A DNA stretch of 64,000 nt, taken from positions 248,001-312,000 of the forward strand of contig JBKBNY010000005.1 in NCBI GenBank assembly GCA_046295175.1, read 5' to 3'. Below are positions 34,114 to 43,170 of the stretch, in pieces. This DNA comes from JALOLV01 sp046295175 (lineage in GTDB: Bacteria > Bacteroidota > Bacteroidia > Cytophagales > Spirosomataceae). The stretch's first letter is position 1, and every line of letters begins with the position of its first letter. A program made the translations under genes and the position numbers. The notes under the pieces were generated by a model that ran no database searches, was not told the origin of the DNA, and saw only the letters and a list, made by a program, of their open reading frames with translations.

Positions 34114-36606
34114 TCATTCTTTATAAAAAATACGCTTCACACGCTCGCTCACGCCCGTTAAAATCTCATACGGAATCGTACCGATTGACTCTGCTAATTC
34201 TTTGATTGACAGGTCTTTACCAAAGATTACTACTTCGTCTCCTTCTTCGCAAACGGCATCTGTTACGTCTATCATTGTCATGTCCATACAGACATTCCCG
34301 ATAACAGGACAAAGTACTCCATTGACCAAAACCTTACCAACACCTTTACTAAATCCTCGGTCAAACCCATCAGCATAACCAATGGCAATCGTGGCAATAC
34401 GTGAATCTCGCTCTACAATTCCTTTTCGACTATACCCTATCGTTTCGCCTGCTTTGATTGACTTTATCTGAGAAATGACGGTTTTGAGTGTTCCAACTGT
34501 TTGTAATGCTCTTTGCTCAATATTGGCAGCTTCGACACCGTAAAGACCGATTCCGAGGCGAACCATATCGAATTTTGCATCAGGAAAACGAATGATTCCT
34601 GCCGAATTACAGATATGCCTAATTGGCTGATAACCAATCGCTTTCGTCACTTTTTCGGTCATTCTACTAAACTTCTCAATCTGAGTTTTTGAGAAATCAT
34701 TATGAATGGCCTCGTCGGCTCCGACCAAATGACTGAAAATGGTAGCTATCTTAATTTGTGGATTTTGTTTTAAGGTTTCGATTAGTTTATCAATATCGTC
34801 TTCGGTAAAACCTAATCGGTGCATACCTGTGTCGAGCTTGAGGTGGATGACCCCACCCCCAATAGAGAGGGAGGAAGATTGAAGATAATTTAGATATTCA
34901 TCTAAAATTCGGAAACTGTAGATTTCGGGTTGGAGGTTATGCTGAACCAACTTGCCGAAGGTCTCAACTTGCGGATTCATGACCATGATTGGCAATTTGA
35001 TTCCGTTTTGACGTAAGAAAACACCTTCATCAGTATAGGCAACTCCGAGATAATCGACCCGATGAAACTCCAACAAACTTGCTACTTCGGCACTGCCACT
35101 TCCATAAGCAAATGCCTTGACCATCACCATTATTTTGGTTTCCGAGCCGATTTTGCTGCGATAAAAGTTGAGATTATGCGTAAGAGCATCGAGATTTATC
35201 TCAAAGACAGTTCCGTGTACTTTTTGAACAAGCCGATTGATAATTTTCTCAAATTCAAACTTCCTTGCTCCTTTTACCAAAATCAAACTGTCTTTAAAAC
35301 GATGAATCGGATAATTGGTAAGGAAATCATCGGTCGAGGTAAACCCCATCCAACCCTCCTCCGCAGGGAGGGCTTTTAAATTCCTCGAAATTACTTCTCC
35401 GATTCCGATTACTTCATCAATATTTTTATTTTTTATCAGCTCGGCTATGTTTTTATAGAGTTCCGTTTCTCTCAGATTAGACTGCAATACATCACTGATT
35501 ATCAATACTTTGCGTTTATTCACGTGCTGCTGACTCATAAAATTGAGAGCCATAGCTAAGCCCGCCAAGTCGTTATTGTAAGTATCGTCAATCAGATGAC
35601 AGTTATTGATTCCCTCTTTCAATTCCAATCGCATAGCAATCGGTTTGAGAGTAGCAAGGCGAGATTCTATCTCATCTCTAAAAGCCTTATCGTCCCAACC
35701 CAAAAGCGACTTTTGAATCAAAGTTAAAATCACAAAAACACAATGCGTGGCGTTTTCGAGTGAAGCATCGTCTGTGAATGGCATTTGAAGTTGGTACTCT
35801 TCACCATTCCAAAAAATCTCGACATCGGTAAAGAATTTCCCTTTGGAATAATTGACCCAAATTGTTCCTTTTTGCTCCTTCGACCATCCGATAAGTTCTA
35901 ATTTTGGATTAACCGCTTTCAGCAAAATCCTGATTTCTTCGTCGATGTCTTCGTAATCTTTGCAATAAATGAGCGTTTTGCTGTTCTTAAAAAGGCGAAG
36001 TTTCTCAGTAGCTTTCTGTTTTCGGCTTCTAAAACCTTCGTCGTGGGCCGAACCGATATTGGTAAAAATCCCGATTTCGGGTTTTATGATTGGTTCGAGA
36101 TTCTCCATTTCACCACTTTTAGAAATACCCGCTTCAAATATTCCTAAGTTGTGGTTTTCGTTTATTTGCCAAATCGAAAGCGGTACGCCAATCTGTGAGT
36201 TATAGCTTCGTGGACTTTTGACGACATTGTAATCTATTGATAGTAAAGAACTTAACCACTCTTTTACGATAGTTTTGCCATTGCTACCCGTGATACCCAC
36301 AATCGGGATGCCAAATTTATCTCGATGCTCGGCGGCTAATTTTTGCAAGGCTTTGGTGCTATTATCAACCACCCAAAATTTGGCATCAAGCTCGGATAAT
36401 TCAGCTTTCAGTGAATCGGTCAATGATTTTTTTTCAACGACAAATTCACGAACACCCTTAGCAAAAAGGTCTTTAATAAATGCGTGTCCATCGTGGCGTT
36501 CGCCTTTAATGGCAAAAAAAATGGCGTTGTCGGTTTGTGAAATATTACGACTATCGGTCAAGAGTACTTTTGCCGATGTTTGGATTGGTTCAGAGAGGAA
36601 ATTCAA
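34114..36606 (-). CDS. Bifunctional MurF ligase-alanine racemase
   Basis: An 830-residue fusion that makes and uses D-alanine for the cell wall. The N-terminal half (about 1-455) is MurF, which adds D-Ala-D-Ala to UDP-MurNAc-tripeptide: ATP loop GITGSNGKT at 104-112 and NSQIGVPLSIWQIN near 140. The C-terminal half (about 460-830) is alanine racemase: PLP lysine in MVKAFAYGSGSAEV near 494, HIKLDTGMHRLGF-like HLKLDTGMHRLGF near 591, and the catalytic Tyr in the IGYSRKGIV region. This fusion is usual in Bacteroidota. Two short G/C-rich stretches inside the gene look like repeat sequences (listed separately). It is 18 bp downstream of the Uma2 gene and may share its transcript. Confidence 0.95.
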   Translation of the reverse strand: MNFLSEPIQTSAKVLLTDSRNISQTDNAIFFAIKGERHDGHAFIKDLFAKGVREFVVEKKSLTDSLKAELSELDAKFWVVDNSTKALQKLAAEHRDKFGIPIVGITGSNGKTIVKEWLSSLLSIDYNVVKSPRSYNSQIGVPLSIWQINENHNLGIFEAGISKSGEMENLEPIIKPEIGIFTNIGSAHDEGFRSRKQKATEKLRLFKNSKTLIYCKDYEDIDEEIRILLKAVNPKLELIGWSKEQKGTIWVNYSKGKFFTDVEIFWNGEEYQLQMPFTDDASLENATHCVFVILTLIQKSLLGWDDKAFRDEIESRLATLKPIAMRLELKEGINNCHLIDDTYNNDLAGLAMALNFMSQQHVNKRKVLIISDVLQSNLRETELYKNIAELIKNKNIDEVIGIGEVISRNLKALPAEEGWMGFTSTDDFLTNYPIHRFKDSLILVKGARKFEFEKIINRLVQKVHGTVFEINLDALTHNLNFYRSKIGSETKIMVMVKAFAYGSGSAEVASLLEFHRVDYLGVAYTDEGVFLRQNGIKLPIMVMNPQVETFGKLVQHNLQPEIYSFRILDEYLNYLQSSSLSIGGGVIHLKLDTGMHRLGFTEDDIDKLIETLKQNPQIKIATIFSHLVGADEAIHNDFSKTQIEKFSRMTEKVTKAIGYQPIRHICNSAGIIRFPDAKFDMVRLGIGLYGVEAANIEQRALQTVGTLKTVISQIKSIKAGETIGYSRKGIVERDSRIATIAIGYADGFDRGFSKGVGKVLVNGVLCPVIGNVCMDMTMIDVTDAVCEEGDEVVIFGKDLSIKELAESIGTIPYEILTGVSERVKRIFYKE
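34851..34875 (-). repeat. Repeat-like G/C tract inside the racemase half
   Basis: The plus strand reads CCCCACCCCC then AGAGAGGGAGG, encoding SSSLSIGGGV near residue 579 just before the conserved HLKLDTGMHRLGF. It departs sharply from the base composition around it and shares its ends with the copy at 35344. Confidence 0.4.
35344..35376 (-). repeat. Palindromic G/C tract inside the MurF half
   Basis: The plus strand has CCCCATCCAACCCTCC then CGCAGGGAGGG, with a CCCTCC/GGAGGG hairpin. It encodes ALPAEEGWMGFT near residue 412. This looks like a degenerate palindromic repeat read in frame. Confidence 0.4.
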
Positions 36607-36624
36607 TTTTTAGAAATATTATTG

Positions 36625-37233
36625 TTAGTCAAGATACTGGATTTTCTTTGGTGGCATTGGCTCAAACTCTACTCTATCATAAATACCTGATAATGAAATT
36701 GTTATGTCGAGTGAGCGAATATAAACTTGTGAATCTAAACCAGTAATTCGGTTGATATGCCATAGGGTTTCGTCCTCACGGTAGTACGTTTCAATCAAAG
36801 CCTCTCGCTGCGAGACCAGGATGTATTCTTTAAATGAGGGAATCTGACGATAGATTGCAAATTTATCGCCTCGGTCGTAGCCTTCAGTCGATTCTGAAAG
36901 TACTTCTATGATAACCATCGGATTGATTACCAACGATTTTTTGGTTTCGTGGGTTTCGACTTTACCACAAATCACCGAAATATCAGGATGTAAAATCACA
37001 TCCATAGATTCGACGTAAATTCTTAATCCACCATCAAAAGGACTACAATCACGCCCTTTGAGAGCATTTCCAATTCCACGAGCGAAATTCGTTGACACAA
37101 GACTATGATTGGGCATTGTGCCTGCCATCATAAAAACTTCGCCATTGTGATATTCGTATTTTTCGTGCGAATTTTCTTCTAATTCGATATAATCATCAAT
37201 CGTATAGAATGATTTTGCTGCTGCTTCTCCCAT
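36625..37233 (-). CDS. Uma2-family putative endonuclease
   Basis: A 202-residue protein of the Uma2 (DUF820) family, with a PD-(D/E)XK nuclease fold. Core elements are seen: HPDISVICGK near 112, MVIIEVLSESTEGYDRGDKF near 130, with the Asp, Glu and Lys of the fold, and IPSFKEYILVSQ after it. No target or partner is known for most members. It precedes murF-alr by 18 bp on the same strand, probably by chance of layout. Confidence 0.88.
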   Translation of the reverse strand: MGEAAAKSFYTIDDYIELEENSHEKYEYHNGEVFMMAGTMPNHSLVSTNFARGIGNALKGRDCSPFDGGLRIYVESMDVILHPDISVICGKVETHETKKSLVINPMVIIEVLSESTEGYDRGDKFAIYRQIPSFKEYILVSQREALIETYYREDETLWHINRITGLDSQVYIRSLDITISLSGIYDRVEFEPMPPKKIQYLD

Positions 37234-37345
37234 ATCTATCTATTTTTACTCAAAAATAATATCTAAATTCAAAATTGGCTAATTTTGCAAGATGATTTGA
37301 GCTAATCATAAAAATCATACTTTTAAATCATAAAATCAGCGATTA

Positions 37346-38128
37346 ATGATAGAAACGCACGCCCATATTTACGACGAACAGTTTAATGAGGATATAGATA
37401 CAATGCTCGAAAGAGCTTTTGCGGTTGGTGTAGAGCAAGTTTGGATGCCGAATTGTAACCACGAAACGATTGATGGAATGATGGTTTTGGAGCAGAAATA
37501 TCCGAACGTTTGTCATGCGATGATGGGACTACACCCGTGTTATGTGGGCGATGATTTCGAGAAAGAATTGCAGATTGTCGAAGATTGGCTACAAAAACGA
37601 AAGTTTATTATGATTGGCGAAATCGGAATAGATTATTATTGGGATTTAACCTACGTCGAGCAGCAAGAAAGAGCGTTTTTGACCCAACTCGAATTCGCCA
37701 AAAGATTCAATCTGCCAATTTGTATTCATTCAAGAAACTCAAAAGATAATCAGCATAACGCCATTATTCGTTGTATTGAATTAATCGAACAATTCGGCTG
37801 GAAAGATTTAAGAGGGATTTTTCATTGTTTTTCGGGGAATTTAGACGAAGCTAAACGAGTGATTGATATTAATTTTTTGCTTGGAATCGGTGGTGTGGCT
37901 ACTTTCAAAAACAGCGGAATGGATAAAGTTTTACCCGAAATCGACCTTACAAAAATCGTTCTTGAGACTGACTCGCCTTACCTTGCACCAGTTCCGTATC
38001 GTGGTAAACGCAATGAAGTATCGTATTTAGATTTGGTTGTAAAGCGAATTGCCGAAATCAAAAACGTTGATTATCAAGAGGTTACACAACAAACTACTGC
38101 AAATGCGAAAGCTTTAGTCGGTTTGTAG
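37346..38128 (+). CDS. TatD-family metal-dependent hydrolase
   Basis: A 260-residue TIM-barrel hydrolase of the TatD family, with nuclease activity reported for several members. Metal ligands are visible: ETHAHIYD at the N-terminus, MIGEIGIDYYWD near 90, CIHSRNS near 130, IFHCFSGN near 153 and LETDSPYLAP near 205. The single-domain length is normal. It is convergent with birA, and the two stop codons both fall in one perfect inverted repeat. Confidence 0.94.
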   Translation: MIETHAHIYDEQFNEDIDTMLERAFAVGVEQVWMPNCNHETIDGMMVLEQKYPNVCHAMMGLHPCYVGDDFEKELQIVEDWLQKRKFIMIGEIGIDYYWDLTYVEQQERAFLTQLEFAKRFNLPICIHSRNSKDNQHNAIIRCIELIEQFGWKDLRGIFHCFSGNLDEAKRVIDINFLLGIGGVATFKNSGMDKVLPEIDLTKIVLETDSPYLAPVPYRGKRNEVSYLDLVVKRIAEIKNVDYQEVTQQTTANAKALVGL

Positions 38129-38162
38129 AACCCTGACAGCGTTCAGAACGCTGTCAGGGTTC
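38128..38162. repeat. Perfect 16-bp inverted repeat spanning two convergent stop codons
   Basis: GAACCCTGACAGCGTT, loop CAG, then its exact complement. Its first base is the last base of the tatD stop, and its last two bases lie in the birA stop. It is G/C-rich beside its surroundings and has no T-run. It may act as a terminator for both genes, but looks more like a palindromic repeat unit. Confidence 0.75.
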
Positions 38163-38940
38163 AAATCACAAATCTTATTTCTTTAAAATCAAAATATCTA
38201 AGTTCGCCTTCAATCTCGACGATTAATCTACCATTGTCGGCAACTCCCATGATTTGACCTAAAAGTTGATTAATACCTTCTTCAAAAAAGTGTTTTTCTT
38301 GATACCTAAAAAGTATTCTTAGATAACGCTCTTTTTGCCGATTGGCATAGCCATTTTTGAGTTCTAAATAGTTTTTTTCGAGCGATTGGGCCAATCCTTC
38401 AACCAGTTTTTCAATGTCATATTCGTGACTCGGTGCGGCCATTCGCAGTGAAATCGCCTTTGGTTCTGCAAAACCTAATTGATTGATATTCAAACCAATA
38501 CCCACAATTGAGTGGCTAATTCGGCTACCTGCAAGAGTATTCTCAATCAGAATTCCTCCCAATTTTCGGTTGGCCACATAAATATCGTTAGGCCACTTTA
38601 CCTTCAATTCACGCTTGGCTTGCTCGTCAGAGCCAAGATAAGAAGCCAAAAACTCATGTACACCCAACGAAACCGCAATATTGAGCTTAAACTGCTCTGA
38701 TGCCGTCAGAAATTTAGGTTTTAGGATAAACGAAGCCGTAATATTTTCGCCCGGAACCGTCTCCCAAGTATTTCCACGTTGTCCTCGTCCCGCCGTTTGG
38801 TTTGATGTAATGACAATAGTGCCGTCTTCTACCTCCGAATTTTGAATCAATTCGGCAGCAAATGTGTTGGTAGAATGACAAGTTGGCAGATAAATTGTAT
38901 TTTTACCAACAAAAAGCGTTTTGGGTTGAATATTGTACAA
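38161..38940 (-). CDS. birA: Biotin-protein ligase, catalytic domain only
   Basis: A 259-residue biotin ligase that makes biotinoyl-AMP and loads biotin onto carboxylase carrier proteins. The catalytic loop is seen as TAGRGQRGNTWETV near 48, KWPNDIYVANRKLGGILIE near 113 and VGIGLNINQ near 145, with an SH3-like C-terminal domain. It lacks the N-terminal DNA-binding domain, so it is not a repressor. The likely client is the carrier partner of the AccC encoded in this window. It is divergent from rsfS. Confidence 0.94.
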   Translation of the reverse strand: MYNIQPKTLFVGKNTIYLPTCHSTNTFAAELIQNSEVEDGTIVITSNQTAGRGQRGNTWETVPGENITASFILKPKFLTASEQFKLNIAVSLGVHEFLASYLGSDEQAKRELKVKWPNDIYVANRKLGGILIENTLAGSRISHSIVGIGLNINQLGFAEPKAISLRMAAPSHEYDIEKLVEGLAQSLEKNYLELKNGYANRQKERYLRILFRYQEKHFFEEGINQLLGQIMGVADNGRLIVEIEGELRYFDFKEIRFVI

Positions 38941-39120
38941 GTTTTTTTAGTAAATTAGCGTTTAACAATCGTGATGTTCAAAAAATAATTCTATTGCCAT
39001 TCGGTCGTCATCCAATAGTCATTAAGTTGAAAAGCAATTTATGGCTACCGAATAACAAAAATGACAATAAATAACCTAAAACTTGAACCGCTCACAAAAT
39101 TAAAACAGTAAACTTTCTGA

Positions 39121-39528
39121 ATGAAGAAAAAAAAGGAACTTTCGGCAGAAGCCTTATGCCGCTTGGTGGTAAACGGGATGTTAGAGAAAAAAGCCACAAA
39201 TGTGGTTGTGATGGATTTAAGAAATGTAAAAAACGCCATTACCGACTATTTTGTAATTTGCTCGGGTAATTCGGATACACAAATTGATGCAATCGCAACT
39301 TCGATAGAAGAAGAAGTCTATAAAGCCAATGAAATCTCTGCTTGGCACAAAGAAGGTAAACAAAACAAAGAATGGATTCTGATTGACTACGTAGATGTGG
39401 TAGCTCACGTCTTTCGTAAAGACCGCCGTACATTTTACGATTTGGAGGCACTTTGGGGCGACGCCGAAATCACCATAATCGAAGAAAGCTTCGAGAATGA
39501 ACCCATGAAACAAATCACAAGCGTTTAG
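39121..39528 (+). CDS. rsfS: Ribosome silencing factor RsfS
   Basis: A 135-residue RsfS/Iojap protein that binds uL14 and blocks subunit joining when nutrients are scarce. Core motifs are KATNVVVMDLRNVKNAITDY, FVICSGNSDTQIDAI, the WILIDYVDVVAHVFRKD segment and YDLEALWGDAE near the end. It lies 41 bp before ftsH, and the pair is likely cotranscribed. Confidence 0.96.
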   Translation: MKKKKELSAEALCRLVVNGMLEKKATNVVVMDLRNVKNAITDYFVICSGNSDTQIDAIATSIEEEVYKANEISAWHKEGKQNKEWILIDYVDVVAHVFRKDRRTFYDLEALWGDAEITIIEESFENEPMKQITSV

Positions 39529-39569
39529 TGTTCTATTGATATTAAATCCGATTTTATTAATTTTTAAAT

Positions 39570-41597
39570 ATGTCTGATAATAACATTAACAACGGATTTC
39601 AGGGTCCGCAACGAAAACAAAGTAATAGTAACGGAGGTTTTCAGGGCTGGTTAGTTGCCGCGTTGATAATCATCGTAATTGGTTTCTTGATTTTCTCACG
39701 TACAACAGTGCTTCAAAAGATTACTTACAAGCAATTGGAGCAAATGGTCTTGAAGCAAGATATAGCCAATTTATCGGTAATTATTGATGCCCGAACGGTC
39801 GAGGGAAGCCTGACTCCTGCCGCACTCAACAAACCTGAATACAAGCAACTCTTGGGCAATAATCGCTTCACACCTAAAGGCCCGCATTTCAGAATTGACA
39901 TAGTTAGCGAAGATACTTTCACACGACAATTTGATGCCTTTTTAGAAAAAGCCCCGCTCGAACAATCATACAAAGACCAACTCGACCCAAAACCCGAACG
40001 TCAGAACGACTACATTGGTGGTTTGATGAATTGGCTACCAATCATCTTCATTTTGGGTCTAATGTATTTCTTGATGACTCGTATGGCTGGTGGCGGTGGC
40101 CCTGGTGGAGCAATATTCAATATTGGTAAATCTCGTGCAGCTCTTTTCGATAATGAAAACAAGGTAAAAATCACTTTTGCCGATGTGGCGGGTCTCGATG
40201 AAGCCAAAGAAGAACTAAACGAAATCGTTGATTTCTTAAAAACTCCAAAGAAATATACCGAATTGGGGGGTAAAATCCCAAAAGGTGCATTGCTTGTAGG
40301 CCCTCCAGGTACAGGTAAAACCCTCTTGGCAAAAGCCGTAGCAGGCGAAGCAAACGTACCATTTTACTCACTTTCGGGTTCTGACTTTGTAGAGATGTTT
40401 GTGGGTGTTGGTGCTGCTCGTGTGCGTGATTTGTTCAAACAAGCCAAAGAAAAAGCCCCTTGTATCATCTTTATTGACGAGATTGATGCCGTGGGTCGCT
40501 CACGTGGACGTGGGGCAATGCCAGGTGCAAATGATGAAAGAGAAAATACATTGAACTCACTTTTGGTTGAGATGGATGGTTTTGGTTCTGAAATCGGAAT
40601 CATTATCCTTGCTGCAACCAACCGCCCAGATGTTCTTGATTCTGCCTTACTTCGTCCGGGTCGTTTCGACCGCCAGATTTCGGTAGATACTCCAGACATC
40701 GTTGGTCGTGAGGCTATATTCAAAGTTCACATGCGTCCGTTGAAATTATCAGAGGAAGTAGATGTGAAAAAATTAGCCGCTCAAACACCGGGTTTTGCGG
40801 GTGCCGAGATTGCCAACGTATGTAACGAAGCCGCACTTTTAGCCGCTCGTCGTGCCAAAAAAGCAGTTGACATGCAAGATTTTCAGGATGCAATTGATAG
40901 AGAAATTGGTGGTCTTGAGAAGAAAAATAAACTTATCGCTCCCGAAGAGAAAGAAATTGTGGCTTATCATGAGGCTGGTCACGCTGTAACGGGCTGGTTC
41001 TTAGAACACGCCAATCCATTGGTAAAAGTGAGTATTGTACCACGTGGAGTTGCGGCATTGGGTTATGCTCAGTATTTGCCAAAAGAACAATATTTGTATC
41101 GTACCGAACAGTTCATGGACGAAATGTGCAAAACGCTCGGTGGTCGTGCAGCCGAAGATATAGTTTATGGAAAAATCTCGACGGGTGCATTGAGCGACTT
41201 AGAGCAAGTTACCAAAATGGCTTACAGTATGGTAACAATATACGGTATGAACGATAAAATTGGTAACGTTTCTTTTTATGATTCAAAAGGCAGTAGCGAG
41301 TATTCGTTTTCTAAACCATATTCAGAGGAAACTGCCCGAATGATTGATGAAGAAGTTCGTAAATTGATTGATTCGGCCTATCAAAAAACAAAAGAATTAC
41401 TGACAGAAAAGCGTGATGCTTTAGAGAAAATTGCTCAAGAATTATTGAAAAAAGAGATAATTTTCCAAGGTGATGTCGAAGACTTAATCGGAAGACGTCC
41501 GTTCAAGCAAACTGCTTATTCTGAATTCGTTAATGGGAAAGAAGCTGAACCCGAAGCGGTTGTTGCTCAAGCCGAAGAAGAAGCCAAAGCTGAGTAA
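39570..41597 (+). CDS. ftsH: ATP-dependent zinc metalloprotease FtsH
   Basis: A 675-residue membrane protease of the AAA family that degrades damaged membrane and regulatory proteins. Two membrane segments lie at about 27-44 and 154-170, with the periplasmic domain between them. Walker A GPPGTGKT is at 244-251, Walker B IIFIDEIDAVG near 300, and the second region of homology NRPDVLDSALLRPGRFDRQI near 351. Zinc is bound by HEAGH (467-471). The C-terminus is Glu/Ala rich. It follows rsfS closely and ends in a strong terminator. Confidence 0.97.
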   Translation: MSDNNINNGFQGPQRKQSNSNGGFQGWLVAALIIIVIGFLIFSRTTVLQKITYKQLEQMVLKQDIANLSVIIDARTVEGSLTPAALNKPEYKQLLGNNRFTPKGPHFRIDIVSEDTFTRQFDAFLEKAPLEQSYKDQLDPKPERQNDYIGGLMNWLPIIFILGLMYFLMTRMAGGGGPGGAIFNIGKSRAALFDNENKVKITFADVAGLDEAKEELNEIVDFLKTPKKYTELGGKIPKGALLVGPPGTGKTLLAKAVAGEANVPFYSLSGSDFVEMFVGVGAARVRDLFKQAKEKAPCIIFIDEIDAVGRSRGRGAMPGANDERENTLNSLLVEMDGFGSEIGIIILAATNRPDVLDSALLRPGRFDRQISVDTPDIVGREAIFKVHMRPLKLSEEVDVKKLAAQTPGFAGAEIANVCNEAALLAARRAKKAVDMQDFQDAIDREIGGLEKKNKLIAPEEKEIVAYHEAGHAVTGWFLEHANPLVKVSIVPRGVAALGYAQYLPKEQYLYRTEQFMDEMCKTLGGRAAEDIVYGKISTGALSDLEQVTKMAYSMVTIYGMNDKIGNVSFYDSKGSSEYSFSKPYSEETARMIDEEVRKLIDSAYQKTKELLTEKRDALEKIAQELLKKEIIFQGDVEDLIGRRPFKQTAYSEFVNGKEAEPEAVVAQAEEEAKAE

Positions 41598-41617
41598 TTT
41601 TCGGTAAAATATATTTA

Positions 41618-41648
41618 AGGAGGAAAAAATATTTTCCTCCTTTTTTTG
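41618..41648 (+). terminator. Intrinsic terminator after ftsH
   Basis: An AAGGAGGAAAA/TTTTCCTCCTT stem with a short loop, followed by a run of seven T. Confidence 0.9.
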
Positions 41649-41684
41649 TTTCAAACAAACTATATCGTAATATTGCAATATTAA
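41646..41684 (+). promoter_or_regulatory. arsR promoter with overlapping palindromic operator
   Basis: TTTG (41646-41649), a 19-bp spacer and TAATATTG (41669-41676), one mismatch from TAnnTTTG. The -7 element is the left half of a perfect 16-bp palindrome TAATATTGCAATATTA (41669-41684). A repressor on this site would block the promoter. ArsR-type proteins bind such AT-rich palindromes, so self-repression by the gene just downstream is the natural reading. Confidence 0.75.
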
Positions 41685-41693
41685 AATACAACA

Positions 41694-42026
41694 ATGGGAG
41701 CTACCAATACCGAACATTACACCGAACAACAAAACGAATTGGCCAATCTTGCTAAGGCCTTGGGGCATCCTGCAAGAGTAGCGATTATCGAATATCTATT
41801 AAGAGTAGATACCTGTATCTGTGGCGATATTGTCAACGAATTGCCATTGGCACAGCCAACGGTTTCGCAGCACTTAAAAGAACTCAAAAATGCGGGTTTA
41901 ATCAAAGGCTCAATCGAAGGCAATGCAATCTGCTATTGTATCAATCCCGATGTTTTTAAAACCCTATCGGGATTTGTCAATAATATCATCGAAATAAAAT
42001 CAAATCAAAAAGAAAATTGCTGCTAA
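41694..42026 (+). CDS. arsR: ArsR-family arsenic-responsive repressor
   Basis: A 110-residue winged-helix metalloregulator. The helix-turn-helix is LPLAQPTVSQHLKELKNAGL, and the metal site is the DTCICGD pair in helix 3, the classic As(III)/Sb(III) position. A Cys-rich tail (ENCC) and a CYCIN segment may add ligands. It represses the operon until arsenite releases it. The palindrome 10 bp upstream of the ATG is the likely operator. Confidence 0.93.
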   Translation: MGATNTEHYTEQQNELANLAKALGHPARVAIIEYLLRVDTCICGDIVNELPLAQPTVSQHLKELKNAGLIKGSIEGNAICYCINPDVFKTLSGFVNNIIEIKSNQKENCC

Positions 42027-42067
42027 GTTTAACATAAATAACTCAAAATCAATCAAATAACAAAACA

Positions 42068-42541
42068 ATGAAAATCTCAGAATTTACTAAGTACCTCCAA
42101 AATATTAATAATTTAGAGTTTAGCCTTCCGAGCGGCGAGAAAGTTCCAACTCATTTTCATATCACCGAAGCGGGATTAGTCACAAAACATTTCATTGATT
42201 GTGGTGGTACGGTCAGAACCGAAAAAAATATCAGTTTTCAGCTTTGGACAGCCAATGATTACGACCACCGACTTGAACCACAAAAGGTTCTTAGTATCAT
42301 CAAAATTGCCGATTCGGTTTTAGGGAATGAAGACCTCGAAGTAGAAATCGAATACCAATCTGATACCATTGGCAAGTACGGAGTGGCTTTTGTAAATGGT
42401 GGTTTTGTACTTACTTCTAAATTCACAAATTGTTTGGCACAAGACAGATGCGGAATTCCGGAAGAAAAACCCAAAATCAGACTTTCAAATGTTCAGTTAA
42501 AAGAAACTTCATGTTGCACTCCGGGTAGCGGTTGTTGCTAA
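42068..42541 (+). CDS. DUF6428 protein with C-terminal cysteine clusters
   Basis: A 157-residue soluble protein matching the DUF6428 family that accompanies ars operons in Bacteroidota. The body opens with FTKYLQNINNLEFSLPSGEK and THFHITEAGLVTKHFIDCGG, followed by SFQLWTANDYDHRLEP. The tail is unusual: ETSCCTPGSGCC, two vicinal Cys pairs at the very end. Vicinal thiols are good arsenite ligands, so this could be an As(III) chaperone or sensor; that is inference. The start follows arsR by 41 bp. Confidence 0.85.
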   Translation: MKISEFTKYLQNINNLEFSLPSGEKVPTHFHITEAGLVTKHFIDCGGTVRTEKNISFQLWTANDYDHRLEPQKVLSIIKIADSVLGNEDLEVEIEYQSDTIGKYGVAFVNGGFVLTSKFTNCLAQDRCGIPEEKPKIRLSNVQLKETSCCTPGSGCC

Positions 42542-42558
42542 ACCTAAATCTTTGCTTT

Positions 42559-43170
42559 ATGTATCATTCAATTAAAAATTATTGCGAAAACCTCATAACT
42601 CAATTCGACACAATCTCAACCGAACGAAAAGAGATTTTAAGTTTGATTGCTCAATATATTCAGCAAAAAAGAGATAATTCAACGGCCATCAATCTAATAT
42701 ACGTTTGCACACATAATTCTCGCAGGAGTCATTTTGGGCAAGTTTGGGCGGCAGTGGCGGCATCATTTTATGGCATTGATAATGTGAAAACCTTTTCGGG
42801 TGGAACAGAAGCTACAGCATTTAATATCAATGCAATTAATGCCCTAAAAAAAATTGGTTTTGAAATAATTTCAGACCAAAAAGCTGTGAATCCAATTTAT
42901 ACAGTGAAGTTTGGCGAGTCGGAATCGACTGATTGTTTTTCAAAAAGGTACGACGATGAGGCAAACCCAACGAGCAATTTTGGGGCAATTATGACTTGCT
43001 CCGATGCCGATGAAAACTGCCCTGTGATTTTTGGTTGTGATTTGCGAATAGCTACAAAATACGATGACCCAAAAGCTTTTGACAACACGCCTCAACAAGA
43101 CGAAAAATACAGCGAGCGTTGCCAGCAGATTGCAACCGAGATTTTGTACATGTTTTCTTTGGTAAAATAA
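42559..43170 (+). CDS. Arsenate reductase-like low-molecular-weight phosphatase
   Basis: A 203-residue protein with the low-molecular-weight phosphatase fold shared by thioredoxin-coupled arsenate reductases. The P-loop VCTHNSRRSHF has the CX5R pattern (Cys near residue 55). GGTEATAFNINAINALKKIG and the late acidic loop PVIFGCDLRIATKYDDPKAF follow; the latter Asp would be the general acid. The start is ATG 42559; the longer frame from 42532 overlaps the DUF6428 end. Its stop overlaps the aquaporin start by 1 nt (TAATG). It probably reduces arsenate to arsenite, with protein phosphatase activity as the alternative. Confidence 0.9.
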   Translation: MYHSIKNYCENLITQFDTISTERKEILSLIAQYIQQKRDNSTAINLIYVCTHNSRRSHFGQVWAAVAASFYGIDNVKTFSGGTEATAFNINAINALKKIGFEIISDQKAVNPIYTVKFGESESTDCFSKRYDDEANPTSNFGAIMTCSDADENCPVIFGCDLRIATKYDDPKAFDNTPQQDEKYSERCQQIATEILYMFSLVK

